64,000 nt of DNA from an uncultured Myxococcales bacterium (GTDB lineage Bacteria; Myxococcota_A; UBA9042). The notes beneath the pieces were generated by a model that worked only from the letters and a program-made list of their open reading frames with translations, ran no database searches and was not told the origin of the DNA. Of this stretch, positions 25,062-34,155 are shown piece by piece; within the stretch, counting starts at the first letter, position 1, and the number at the start of each line of letters is the position of its first letter. The stretch covers positions 23,258-87,257 of the forward strand of contig CAIMEY010000006.1 in assembly GCA_903840165.1 (NCBI GenBank), in the 5' to 3' direction. The position numbers and the translations under genes are program-made.

Positions 25062-25778
25062 TTACTGCCCCAAGTAGGCGCTTTGCACCCGCGGATCGAC
25101 CAGCAGGTCGCTGGCCGGCCCGGTCATGGTTATCTCACCTGTTTCAAGAACATAGCCGCGATTGGCAATCTTGAGGGCCATGCGCGCATTCTGTTCCACC
25201 AGCAAGATGGTTGTGCCCTGCTGGTTGAGGGTCAGAATCACTTGGAAAATCGTCTGTACAATCAAGGGCGCTAGGCCCAGGGACGGCTCATCGAGCAAGA
25301 GCAAACGCGGCCGCGCCATCATCGCCCGACCAACCGCGAGCATCTGCTGTTCGCCACCGGACAAAGTCCCCGCGAGCTGTTGACGGCGCTGCTCAAGCAC
25401 CGGAAACAGCGCGTACACTTTGGCAAGATCGAGGGCAGTTTCCACCTTATCCTTGCGGATATAGGCCCCTAGATCGAGGTTTTCAGCCACGGTCATGCGC
25501 GCAAAGACCCGCCGACCTTCCGGTGAATGGCCAATGCCCAGACGTACGATATCATGGGGAGGTAAGTTCTTGAGATCACGGCCATCAAAGCGAATGCTAC
25601 CGCGACTGACGGCGTGCAGACCGGAAATGCACTTGAGCGTGGTGGTCTTGCCGGCGCCGTTACCACCGATAAGTGTTACAATTTCGCCGGCTTGCACTGA
25701 AAGCGTAACGCCTTTGAGCGATTCGATGGCCCCGTAGGAGGCGTAAACCTGGTCGAGTTCGAGCAGCGGTTCAGCCAT
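25062..25778 (-). CDS. livF: Branched-chain amino acid ABC transporter ATPase LivF
   Basis: 238 residues, cytoplasmic ATPase of a high-affinity branched-chain amino acid (Liv/HAAT) importer. Walker A GGNGAGKTTTL, LSGGEQQMLAVGRA signature, Walker B LLLLDEPSLGLAP and the H-loop region VEQNARMAL are intact; normal length. It overlaps livG by eight bases and abuts rlmL, placing it in the same transcript. Substrate range cannot be read from the ATPase; Liv-type systems also import amides or other amino acids. Confidence 0.96.
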   Translation of the reverse strand: MAEPLLELDQVYASYGAIESLKGVTLSVQAGEIVTLIGGNGAGKTTTLKCISGLHAVSRGSIRFDGRDLKNLPPHDIVRLGIGHSPEGRRVFARMTVAENLDLGAYIRKDKVETALDLAKVYALFPVLEQRRQQLAGTLSGGEQQMLAVGRAMMARPRLLLLDEPSLGLAPLIVQTIFQVILTLNQQGTTILLVEQNARMALKIANRGYVLETGEITMTGPASDLLVDPRVQSAYLGQ

Positions 25779-27201
25779 GGGCGTCCGCCTCCGTGCCGAG
25801 ATACGCCTCGATCACTTTGGGATTATTGCGAATTTCTTCCGGCGTCCCCTCAGCTATACGCTTGCCGTGGACCAGCACGGTGATGCGGTCGCTGATGCCC
25901 ATCACCACGCGCATGTGGTGCTCGATGAGCAGGACCGTCACGCCCCGCCCCTTGATTTGGCGAATGAGCTGCATCAAAGCCACGGATTCACTAGGATTCA
26001 TGCCGGCAGCGGGTTCATCGAGGAGCAGAAGGCGCGGCTCCGTAGCCAACGCCCGGGCGATTTCCAGGCGGCGCTGATCTCCGTAGGGCAGGTTGCGCGA
26101 GAGGTCGCCCGCGCGGGCATCAAGCCCCACGAATGCAAGCAGTTCCATGGCCTTACTGCGCGCCAATTGCTCCAGTTGCAGGTCAGCTGGCGAAAACGCT
26201 TTGCGGCGCCCTACTTGAACTAGAAGCGCTGCTGAACTCAGCAGAAAGCCAAGCAAGGCAAAGCTACCAACGACGCCAACATCGGCCGCCGGCATCGCCC
26301 GGGTAGATGCGGTGAGTACGACAAGAAAGGCAATAATCACAGACAATTGCAGGAATAAGCCCCGTCGCGAAGCGTGCCACCAAGGCAGCGAATGCGACAG
26401 GTGGCGGTCCATGGCAACCAGGACGTTCTCCAGCACGGTCATATTGTGAAAGAGCCTGATATTCTGAAAGGTTCTCGCAACACCAAGGCGCGCTACCGAG
26501 GTGGGCGTCCGCCTCTGCCGTCTCCACACGGCGTGCGTGCCCGCCGCACCGAGCAAAGCCCCAACCACCAGCGCAAGCCAACGAACGATGCGGGCGGTAG
26601 CAGCGGCGGCAGCGATCTGGGGCAGTTGTGGATTGGCGTAGGGCGGACCCTTTTCCAGACCTCGCGCAACATCATCGCGCAATTGCTGGGCTTTCTCGCG
26701 TGTCGGCGCTGAGCCAAGGGGGATCTGGCCATCAAAGCTGACGGCCATGAATCGGCCCATGCGCGCTTCGACCCGGGGCTGGGCTTGAAGGTAGGAAATG
26801 CCGTCGCTGAGCGCCTGAGCTATCGAGAACTCTTGGGGATTTTGCTGTTTGATCGTCGCGGCCCACAGCCCGTCCAGCCCCGCCGCCATCAGCAACGCCA
26901 GCACGCCAAGGGCTAGGCCGGCCAAGAGTTGCTGGGCGAGTTGGGCCCCTGTCAGGCGGGCGACCATGTCCTGGCCACCGAGGCGAACGGTGCCTGAGGT
27001 CGGCTCGTAAATACCTGTAATTGCGTTGAAAAGACTGGTCTTACCGGCACCATTGGGGCCAATGACCGCGGCAATTTCGCCGGGTTGCACCTGCAGGTCG
27101 ACGGCGCTGACAGCGGTCAACCCCCCGAAACGTAGGGTCAATTGTTCGATTTGCAGCAAGGGTGCGACCGAAGGGGCCGCGGCTTGGCCAGCGGAGGTCA
27201 T
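25771..27201 (-). CDS. livG: LivG ATPase with two membrane-spanning insertions
   Basis: 476 residues, against about 255 for ordinary LivG. All ATPase motifs are present in one frame: Walker A GPNGAGKT (48-55), Q-loop ARTFQNIRLF (242-251), signature LPYGDQRRLEIARAL (371-385), Walker B LLLLDEPAAGMNP (391-403) and IEHHM (H-loop). Insertion 1 (about 84-235) lies between the first beta-subdomain and the Q-loop and has two hydrophobic helices (about 90-113 and 203-226) flanking ~90 hydrophilic residues. Insertion 2 (about 268-345) replaces the normal loop after LENVLVAM and has two more helices (283-301, 308-330). The ATPase would thus be anchored in the membrane, with the first insertion's middle probably outside the cytoplasm. 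livM overlaps by four bases. Confidence 0.9.
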   Translation of the reverse strand: MTSAGQAAAPSVAPLLQIEQLTLRFGGLTAVSAVDLQVQPGEIAAVIGPNGAGKTSLFNAITGIYEPTSGTVRLGGQDMVARLTGAQLAQQLLAGLALGVLALLMAAGLDGLWAATIKQQNPQEFSIAQALSDGISYLQAQPRVEARMGRFMAVSFDGQIPLGSAPTREKAQQLRDDVARGLEKGPPYANPQLPQIAAAAATARIVRWLALVVGALLGAAGTHAVWRRQRRTPTSVARLGVARTFQNIRLFHNMTVLENVLVAMDRHLSHSLPWWHASRRGLFLQLSVIIAFLVVLTASTRAMPAADVGVVGSFALLGFLLSSAALLVQVGRRKAFSPADLQLEQLARSKAMELLAFVGLDARAGDLSRNLPYGDQRRLEIARALATEPRLLLLDEPAAGMNPSESVALMQLIRQIKGRGVTVLLIEHHMRVVMGISDRITVLVHGKRIAEGTPEEIRNNPKVIEAYLGTEADAHG

Positions 27202-28322
27202 AGAGCCTCCTGCGATTGTTCTGCAATATCCTTGGCTTCGCGTAGCTCAGATTGCAATCGCGCCTCTGGCCACAGGCCTTCAGGACGCAGGCGCATCATC
27301 GCGACCAGGGCACTGCCAAAGACGATCCACTTCCAATTGGTGAAGGATGCTAGGACGTTATCTGAACCTCCGCCGATGACCGCCTGCAGACCGCGCGTGA
27401 CCAAGGGCGACACCACGTTGTCAAAGCCAAGCAGCAAGGCGGCGCCGAGAATCGCCCCACGAATCGAGCCAATGCCGCCGATGATGAGACAGCATAAGAC
27501 CATGATAGAATAGTTGAAATCGTAGGTATTGGGCTCAGCGGTCGTGGTTAAGTTGGTCGCGTACAGGCAACCCGCGGCGCCTGCCAATGCCGCACCACCG
27601 GCAAAGGCTAGAAGCTTGATGCGCGCTGGGTCTAAGCCCATGCAACTCGCCGCTAATTCGTCTTCACGTAAGGCGACAAACGCGCGCCCGAGACGAGATT
27701 TCTCCAGCACCGTAAAGACGACCACCGCTGCCACCAGCAGCAAAAGAGCGATGTAGTACATGGTCTTAAGCGTGCCCTCGACCGGGCCACCGCTTCCCTG
27801 CAGCAACTCGCGGACGGCGACGGGCAGCCATGGCTCAGGCACAGGATTGAGGCCCCGCGGGCCATCGGTAATATTCTCTAGGTTAATCAAGACGATACGC
27901 GTCACTTCGCCAAAGCCGAGGGTCACAATGGCTAGGTAATCGCCACGAAGGCGCAGGGTAGGCGCGCCAAGGAACAGTCCGATGGCGGCGGCAGCGATGG
28001 GCGCAACAAGCAAGGAGCCCCAAAAGCCGAACTGAAACGGATACTTTTCCACCGTCATCACACCTGTGGTGATGGCGCCAATGGCAAAGAACGCAGCGAT
28101 GCCCAACTGCAAAAGACCGGCGTAACCGACCTGAATGTTCAGGGCCAGGGCCAGCAGACCAAAGATAAAGATATTAACCAGTTGGCGATCAAGGCGCACG
28201 CTCTGCCCGACCGCATCCAAGCCCCAATCGAGGACTGGGAACAGCGGGTACAGCAAAAGAAAGGTCAGCGCCAGCACTTCAAAGGTGCCGAAATTGCCGA
28301 GTTTTTGCCGAATAGTCGTCAT
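27198..28322 (-). CDS. livM: Branched-chain amino acid ABC transporter permease LivM
   Basis: 374-residue inner-membrane permease with about nine to ten hydrophobic helices. Signature segments: ALNIQVGYAGLLQLGIAAFFAIGA, LRLRGDYLAIVTLGFGEVTRIV, SRLGRAFVALREDELAASCMGLD (the EAA-like cytoplasmic loop contacting the ATPase) and GGIGSIRGAILGAALL. Normal length, so the unusual LivG does not compensate for a missing piece here. ATGA overlap with livG and a three-base gap from livH show tight coupling. Confidence 0.95.
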   Translation of the reverse strand: MTTIRQKLGNFGTFEVLALTFLLLYPLFPVLDWGLDAVGQSVRLDRQLVNIFIFGLLALALNIQVGYAGLLQLGIAAFFAIGAITTGVMTVEKYPFQFGFWGSLLVAPIAAAAIGLFLGAPTLRLRGDYLAIVTLGFGEVTRIVLINLENITDGPRGLNPVPEPWLPVAVRELLQGSGGPVEGTLKTMYYIALLLLVAAVVVFTVLEKSRLGRAFVALREDELAASCMGLDPARIKLLAFAGGAALAGAAGCLYATNLTTTAEPNTYDFNYSIMVLCCLIIGGIGSIRGAILGAALLLGFDNVVSPLVTRGLQAVIGGGSDNVLASFTNWKWIVFGSALVAMMRLRPEGLWPEARLQSELREAKDIAEQSQEAL

Positions 28323-28325
28323 GCC

Positions 28326-29276
28326 CTACACTTTTTCCCGCGCGGTCGAGCCGAGCAGGCCCGCCGGACGAAAGACGAGGATCACGATAAGAACACCAAA
28401 CAATACAGCTGGTTGCCACTGAGCACCGATGAACTGGTCAGACAGGGCCCTCAAGAGACCTAAGAGCAGACCGCCGAGCACGGCACCGGGAATATTGCCG
28501 ATGCCGCCGACTACCGCCGCCGTGAAAGCGTACAGGCCATTTTGGTAGCCCATCTGGTAGTGCACCGTGTTGATATACAAGCTGTAAATCACCGCAGCAA
28601 AGCCGGCCAGACAGCCGCCGATGACAAAGGTGGCGCCGACCACGAAGTCGACGTCAATGCCCATGAGCCGGGCCGCCGTGGGATCCTGGGCCGTCGCCCG
28701 CATTGCCTTGCCGAGCTTGGTGAAACGAACCAGGCCGTACAGTGCAGCCATGACCGTCAGCGAGGCGCCTATGACCAGTACATCCTTGGGCAACAGCGTC
28801 AAGTGGCTGTTTGGACCCAGCAAATTGGTTGCAGGCAGCAGGTCCGGAAACGCCTTGGGGGCCGCCGCCTGATTGCCACCGCCAAAGACTTTCAAGGGCA
28901 TACCGCCCCAAAACAGGCCGATATTCTGGAGGATAAACGAAACGCCGATGGCAGACACCAGGGGCGCTAGCTTGGGGGCTTTGCGCAGCGGCTTGTAGAC
29001 CAGGCGGTCAATGGTCCAGTTGAGGCTCGCAGCAAAGGCGGCGCAAGTCAGAATAATGCCAAGGAGTTCCAAGGCAAAGACCATGCCGGTCTGTTGCTGT
29101 AAGCCCAGGGCACCGACCAAGGTCAGGGCCAGGAAGGAGGCGAGCATGAACACGTCGCCGTGGGCGAAGTTGATGAACTCCAAGATGCCGTACACCATGG
29201 TGTAACCCAAGGCAATCAGAGCAAAGACCATGCCATTGGTCAGGCCGATGATCAGTTGCTGAACCAGGGTATCCAC
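28326..29276 (-). CDS. livH: Branched-chain amino acid ABC transporter permease LivH
   Basis: 316-residue inner-membrane permease. Typical LivH segments: LIIGLTNGMVFALIALGYTMVYGI, FAHGDVFML, GKAMRATAQDPTAARLMGID (ATPase-contacting loop) and GGIGNIPGAVLGGLLLG. I start at GTG 29276, nine bases after AAGGAG on minus; a GTG two codons earlier (29282) is too close to that site, and the longer frame from 29312 adds residues outside the family pattern. It pairs with LivM to form the translocation channel. Confidence 0.94.
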   Translation of the reverse strand: MDTLVQQLIIGLTNGMVFALIALGYTMVYGILEFINFAHGDVFMLASFLALTLVGALGLQQQTGMVFALELLGIILTCAAFAASLNWTIDRLVYKPLRKAPKLAPLVSAIGVSFILQNIGLFWGGMPLKVFGGGNQAAAPKAFPDLLPATNLLGPNSHLTLLPKDVLVIGASLTVMAALYGLVRFTKLGKAMRATAQDPTAARLMGIDVDFVVGATFVIGGCLAGFAAVIYSLYINTVHYQMGYQNGLYAFTAAVVGGIGNIPGAVLGGLLLGLLRALSDQFIGAQWQPAVLFGVLIVILVFRPAGLLGSTAREKV

Positions 29277-29365
29277 GACCACGGACTCCTTGACGCTTGG
29301 GGCGCGAGGCAAAAGTCAGACGCCAGCCAAAGGTCTTTGCGCCTGAAGAACTCAAAAGGACTGGA

Positions 29366-30670
29366 CTACTTGGCGCCGAGCAGGGTGGAGAACTTGAACT
29401 TGCCGGCCTCGACGATGTTGCCCGACATGGTGGTCATGGTCGTGTCACCGTTGGCATCAAAGCGCCAGGTGCCTAAGGCCCCGTCTCTTTGCTGGATTTG
29501 CAGCAACGCATCGCGCAGGGCTCCGCGATCCTTCTTGCCGATTTGGCCCATGGCTTCTAGGGCAATCTTGGCTGCAACGTAGCCGTAGACCGCATACGCC
29601 TGGGGCTCAGCCTTGTATTTCTCTTTGTAATGCTTGACGAATTCCGCACCCTTGCCTTGTAGTTCTTCGGGCGGGACGCCGCCAAAGGTGACGTAGGCTC
29701 GACCATTGAGGTTGTCGGCGCCGGCGGCTTCGATGAAGGCTTGTTCAAAGCAACCGTCGGGCACCATGATCTTGGCGGTCATACCTACTGCGACCATATC
29801 TTTGGCAATTTGGCCCGCGTTGGACTGCGTCGTACCGCCGTAGTAGACAAAATCGGGATTCATCGCCTTGATCTTGGTCATCAGCGATCGGTATTCCTGC
29901 GCCTTGGGGTCAATGCCTTCATGGCCCAAGATCGCTAGGCCGTAATCCGGCGCCGTGGCCACAAAGACGTCTGCAATTCCCTTGCCATACAAGCCGCGAT
30001 CGTCCAAGACATACACGGTCTTGCCACCCAGCTTCTTGACCCATTCGGCAGCGGCGCGACCTTGGATGTCATCGGCGGGAACTACGCGGAAATAATTGAT
30101 TTTTCCGCTCGGCCGATAGACGCCGGGTTCATTGGGCTCGCCCATACCGGGCTTGGTCAAGCCAGTATAGGTGTTAGCTGGCGAAATCATGGGCAAATTC
30201 GCCTTGTTGAGCACGGGCATCGCAATCTTGGCCGCGCCCGAGTTGTAGGTGCCCAGGTAGAACATCACGTCAGCGTCGGCCACGGCCTTGTTGGCGTTGG
30301 CGGCTTCAACCTCGGGGTCCCAATCGCCCTTCTTGGCACTGGCGTCGTCCCAGTCCTCATAAGTCAGCGTAAAATTACCGATTTTTCCGCCGGTCTCATC
30401 CACGGCCATCTTGATGCCGTTGACCATGGTCGTGGTCTGGGCGTTGGCACTGCCGGTACGCGGCAAGCTGCTGACCATCTTGATGGCATTGGCGGTCGGT
30501 GTCCCGGCATTGCCGGACGCGCTGGGGGCCGCGTTGCTGCCTTCGCCGGATTTCTTGGCACAGCCGCCGACAGCTAAGGCCGCACAGGTCATGGAAACAA
30601 TGGCCACCTGAGCCAGTACAGAACGGCCAAACGACGACCCGGACACGGTGGGCGCGAACAGCAGGGACAT
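29366..30670 (-). CDS. livK: Branched-chain amino acid ABC transporter substrate-binding lipoprotein
   Basis: 434 residues. Signal with lipobox AVGGC (Cys37), then a Ser/Gly/Ala linker and a type I periplasmic-binding fold: SLPRTGSANAQTTTMVNGIKMAVDE at the start, LGTYNSGAAKIAMPVLNKANLPMISPANT (ligand-binding serine/threonine region), and YVLDDRGLYGKG. It delivers the ligand to LivHM; ligand identity is not certain. Start ATG 30670 has AGAGG about eight bases upstream on minus. First gene of the cluster, with a credible promoter just upstream. Lipid anchoring is common for binding proteins in this part of the bacteria. Confidence 0.94.
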   Translation of the reverse strand: MSLLFAPTVSGSSFGRSVLAQVAIVSMTCAALAVGGCAKKSGEGSNAAPSASGNAGTPTANAIKMVSSLPRTGSANAQTTTMVNGIKMAVDETGGKIGNFTLTYEDWDDASAKKGDWDPEVEAANANKAVADADVMFYLGTYNSGAAKIAMPVLNKANLPMISPANTYTGLTKPGMGEPNEPGVYRPSGKINYFRVVPADDIQGRAAAEWVKKLGGKTVYVLDDRGLYGKGIADVFVATAPDYGLAILGHEGIDPKAQEYRSLMTKIKAMNPDFVYYGGTTQSNAGQIAKDMVAVGMTAKIMVPDGCFEQAFIEAAGADNLNGRAYVTFGGVPPEELQGKGAEFVKHYKEKYKAEPQAYAVYGYVAAKIALEAMGQIGKKDRGALRDALLQIQQRDGALGTWRFDANGDTTMTTMSGNIVEAGKFKFSTLLGAK

Positions 30671-30704
30671 GGGGCTGACCTCTAGGCGCGCAGGCGCGGC
30701 TGCA

Positions 30705-30733
30705 AATGTACGGCAAGCGTGGAATTCGGGCAA
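30705..30733 (-). promoter_or_regulatory. Putative sigma-70-type promoter of the liv operon
   Basis: Minus-strand TTGCCC (30733-30728), 17-base spacer, TACATT (30710-30705). The predicted start lies about 28 bases before the livK ATG, which is an ideal leader length. Each box matches about four of six consensus bases. Confidence 0.45.
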
Positions 30734-30835
30734 GGAAATGCGGTTCTGGGCTTGGCCTTCGGGCTCGGCCTCGAGGCAGGAACTCAGGCTTTTGAACCCT
30801 TGGAGCCCTGTAGTACAGCCAGCTAACGCCTTAGA

Positions 30836-32962
30836 TTACTTATAGAATACTAGCCAGGAGTTCATGTTGATGACGGCGCCAAAGCCACCCGGATTGTTCG
30901 CCGCCGGCTTGGGCACATAATCCGCTCCATTGAAAAGACCCTTGTAAGTCAAGATGTTATCCTGACCGATCTTGGAGGCCGCAGTCACATCGACGCGGTA
31001 GGGCTTGACATCTTCGCCCGGGCACCAGCCACCGCGGCCCAGGTACCAAGTACCGAACTGATTCGCGAGGTTACCATCGGTGTCCACGGCTTCGGCGCAG
31101 CCCAGCGAAGTGCCAGCGACCGGATTGTCATGGACAAACTCGGAGCCGTTGACGGTGAAGTGGTGAGTATGATTGCAGAACTCAGCGCAGTTATCGACTT
31201 CAGCGCCCCAACCGTGACCGGTGATGATGGCGTAGAGCTCCACCTTCTTGACATCGGCGGGGATGTTCACGGTCAAGGGTTGGTACTTCTTGTTGTAATC
31301 CTGGTTGAAACTACCGCCGGTAAACAGATTGACCATCTGCACGGGGGCTACGCCCTTGTTGCGGTTGGATAGGCGTATGATGAAGTCGACCATCGGAAAG
31401 TTGCCAGCATCAAAGGTGATTCTCTGCTTGCCGCCCAGGCGCAAGTAGCTCAGCACTTCTGAAATATCACTGACCCAGCGGCCCTCGCGGTGATAAGGCG
31501 TGATCCAGCGGCCGATTTCCAGCGGGCAGGGGCATTCGCAGGCACCATAGCCCGTGCCTTTGTCGTTGCACGTGCGCTGATGGGTGGTCGGCTTGCCGTC
31601 GATACCCACACAATCACAAGGTTTTTTGTCTGCCGCAGTGCCCTTGACGCCGCTCACCGGCGCAACGTAGCCCTTGCAGGCTTTGCCGGCTCCGCACTCC
31701 GCGTCGGCCTTGCAGGTCGCCGTAGCGTCGGCGCAGATTCCCAATTGTTCAGTGACAGCAACCACTTCTGGGACATTTTGCTGGCACGCAGTCGTAGCAT
31801 CCCCATTGGCGGCGACGTCGCGCTCGCACAGCGAGGCCGTGGAACTGTAGTCCCATTCTGAACAATTCTGGTCGTCATGGTCCTTGCACCAGGCGCCAAG
31901 GTCGATCTGCGCCGTGTCAAACTGGGCCATGGCAGCCGGCGTCGGCAGGTCAAAATCTAGTGTAAATCCAGCACCATCCGTGGCTGCGTGCACGGGCACC
32001 AGCGTCACAGTCTCGGCCTTGAGCGTCTGCTCGCGCTGCCATTGAAAGTTCCACATCCGCAGGTCGTAGCTGACCAGTTTCATATCGACAACGTTGGCGC
32101 CGACCTGTTCCAACAACCCGATTTGCCGCCAGTTTTGCTGTCGGTCAATGCCAATGTGCGCCACGCCCCCGACCTTTTGCACCAGCGAGAGCAGCGGGCC
32201 ACCTGCCGTCTGAATCGGGTCCGGGGCAAAGTGCAGGCGCTTCTGCCATAGGCACTGGCTAAAGGCATCGGCCGTGCTGAGGTACTTGTCGACATTGGCT
32301 TTCATTGTTGTTACAGCATCTTGCGCTGCGGTACTACCGCCTTTGTCGGCGTAGCTCATGAAGAAGAAATGCACATTCTTGGGCGAGTTCTTGAGCCAAG
32401 TCTTGACCGGCACCTTCCACAGGTCGGTGGCGTATTGAAAGCCAACTGCGCTAAAGAAGAAGACATAGTTGTCGCGACCGTTGAAATTCTCCGACAAGGT
32501 CCAATCGCCATTGACGTCAGGGAAAACGACGTCGTCGGCCCGTTGGCGCCAGCCGGAGCCGTAAGGTCCATCGAGGAATGAGGTTTTTAGGTTCGACGCA
32601 TCGCCTAGGCAGTCGGCCGCATCCTGACAGCTCTTGGCCTGTTCAATGCAGATTGGGCTGCACGGATCGGCATCTGCGCAATGTTTCAGACAGGTTGCCT
32701 TGGCAAAGCCGTCACAGGTGGCGATCTTGTCGCAGGCGGCGGCGCAGGTCGGATCTACCGTGACAACATCCGCCGGAACCGCAACATCTGTTGTCGCGTC
32801 AACGGTTTGAACGTCACCAGCCCCGGTCCCGTCAACCGCGGCATCAGCGCCAGCGACATCTAAGGCTGCGGCATCCGTGGCAATTGACGGAGGCGTGGTC
32901 GCCTTGGCAGAACAACCGGTAGCGATTGCGACAATCAACAGAAATTTCGCGGACTTTGCCAT
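30836..32962 (-). CDS. PNGase F-like peptide-N-glycosidase lipoprotein
   Basis: 708 residues. The signal ends ATGC (Cys17), followed by an Ala/Asp/Thr/Val-rich linker and a Cys-rich module (CAAACDKIATCDGFAKATC). The second half matches peptide:N-glycosidase F: an N-terminal domain segment NCSEWDYS (the EWD aspartate equivalent to catalytic Asp60), GRWITPYHREGRW, then HGWGAEVDNCAEFCNHTHHFTVNG (glutamate equivalent to Glu206), LGCAEAVDT and RGGWCPGEDVKPYRVDVT with conserved cysteines. PNGase F cuts the amide bond between Asn and the innermost GlcNAc of N-glycans. The substrate is probably outside the cell; host or prey glycoproteins are a guess. Start ATG has GGGAGA seven bases upstream. Confidence 0.82.
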   Translation of the reverse strand: MAKSAKFLLIVAIATGCSAKATTPPSIATDAAALDVAGADAAVDGTGAGDVQTVDATTDVAVPADVVTVDPTCAAACDKIATCDGFAKATCLKHCADADPCSPICIEQAKSCQDAADCLGDASNLKTSFLDGPYGSGWRQRADDVVFPDVNGDWTLSENFNGRDNYVFFFSAVGFQYATDLWKVPVKTWLKNSPKNVHFFFMSYADKGGSTAAQDAVTTMKANVDKYLSTADAFSQCLWQKRLHFAPDPIQTAGGPLLSLVQKVGGVAHIGIDRQQNWRQIGLLEQVGANVVDMKLVSYDLRMWNFQWQREQTLKAETVTLVPVHAATDGAGFTLDFDLPTPAAMAQFDTAQIDLGAWCKDHDDQNCSEWDYSSTASLCERDVAANGDATTACQQNVPEVVAVTEQLGICADATATCKADAECGAGKACKGYVAPVSGVKGTAADKKPCDCVGIDGKPTTHQRTCNDKGTGYGACECPCPLEIGRWITPYHREGRWVSDISEVLSYLRLGGKQRITFDAGNFPMVDFIIRLSNRNKGVAPVQMVNLFTGGSFNQDYNKKYQPLTVNIPADVKKVELYAIITGHGWGAEVDNCAEFCNHTHHFTVNGSEFVHDNPVAGTSLGCAEAVDTDGNLANQFGTWYLGRGGWCPGEDVKPYRVDVTAASKIGQDNILTYKGLFNGADYVPKPAANNPGGFGAVINMNSWLVFYK

Positions 32963-33059
32963 AGAAACTCTCCCGCCATGAAGTCCGATGCCACTGCCCT
33001 GGGGACCGGATGTACACCGCGCCAGGGATTTGCACAAGGCCGCGCTTATGCTGCCGAAC

Positions 33060-33920
33060 CTATGATTCTGGCGCACGTCTCCAACGACCGTCCTGCGTTT
33101 GCGCCAGCCCCAACTGCGCCAGATGCAGCAAGTGGGACTGCAGCGAGCGCAAGGCGAAGGGCCATTGCAGGCGGGAGACGTCCGCATAGGCCATCGGCAA
33201 CAGGGCATCGGCGGGCTGCCATTGCTGCGAAAGGCTTTGTAAAACCTTGGATTCGCGCGCCCTGCGGTGGGCCATGTAGAAGCTCAGCACGCCCGTAGCA
33301 TCGTCCAGCACCGGCCCATGCGCGGGCGCGATTCGCTTGGGGCTCAGCACGTGAACCCGTTGTAAACTCTCTAGATATTGCCCCATGTCACCGTCAGTTG
33401 GGTCAATGGCGATAGTCCCCTGCCCGGCCACCAAATCGCCTGCAATTACCAAAGCGTGCTCGGCATGGTGCAGGATCAGATGGCCTGGCGCGTGCCCGGG
33501 CGTGTGTAGGGCTTGCCAGCAACCATCTGGATCTTCAGCGATCTTCTGGCCGTCCTCGATCAGCACGTCGACCGGCACGATGCCTTGCAGCCGTTGAGCC
33601 GTCAGCCTGTGCGCGGCAATGGGCAGGTTGAGGCGTTCGGCCAGCGCGACCGCAGCGCCCACGTGGTCGCCATGGTGGTGCGTCAGCAGCAACTGCCGGA
33701 CGTGCACGCCATGGTCATCACGCAACTGGTTGATAAGTCGCAGTAATATAGCCTGGTCACGGAACGCTGGTGCCGCAGGGTCGACCAGGACGGCGTCTGG
33801 AGCCCCGAGGATGTAGTGGTTGGTCGTCGTCGCTGGCGGCAGGGTCGGCGTCGGCAAGGCAAGGCGAAGCACAGCCGGGGCCACGAGTTCTGCGCCAAAC
33901 TGTTCCGTAACGAGATGCAT
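33060..33920 (-). CDS. Metallo-beta-lactamase-fold hydrolase (LACTB2/GloB-like)
   Basis: 286 residues, no signal peptide. The dinuclear zinc motif THHHGDH (residues 80-86), HTPGHAPGH and IAGDLVAG are present, and the C-terminal ~70 residues form a helical or winged-helix-like tail (LLPMAYADVSRLQWPFALRSLQSHLLHLAQLGLA), as in LACTB2-type proteins. Likely reactions are hydrolysis of thioesters or RNA; specificity is not visible. I start at ATG 33920, with GGAGG eight bases upstream. It is divergent from the large beta-helix lipoprotein. Confidence 0.85.
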   Translation of the reverse strand: MHLVTEQFGAELVAPAVLRLALPTPTLPPATTTNHYILGAPDAVLVDPAAPAFRDQAILLRLINQLRDDHGVHVRQLLLTHHHGDHVGAAVALAERLNLPIAAHRLTAQRLQGIVPVDVLIEDGQKIAEDPDGCWQALHTPGHAPGHLILHHAEHALVIAGDLVAGQGTIAIDPTDGDMGQYLESLQRVHVLSPKRIAPAHGPVLDDATGVLSFYMAHRRARESKVLQSLSQQWQPADALLPMAYADVSRLQWPFALRSLQSHLLHLAQLGLAQTQDGRWRRAPES

Positions 33921-34155
33921 AGCTGCTGCCTCCGTGGGCAGAATGCCGGTGGGGGTGCGCCGAGGCAAGTTCGGCGGCGAGAAGGGTTGTATAGCAAGCC
34001 TCTATCCTTGCGTTTTGATTGATGTAATTTCGCAGACGACCTTCAGCTTGGTCCGGTGCCCCGTCGCCTGAAGAACCCGGCAGTGGGACCTACCCGGCAG
34101 TCGGGATTGCGGCCGGGGCGAGAACCGGGCAAAGTGCAGAACGCTAGGGGGATTC

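Noticed and set aside
25771..27201. LivG insertions as frameshift or assembly artefact
   Set aside because: The frame is continuous, conserved motifs keep their order, and overlaps with livM and livF are intact; still, read support should be looked at.
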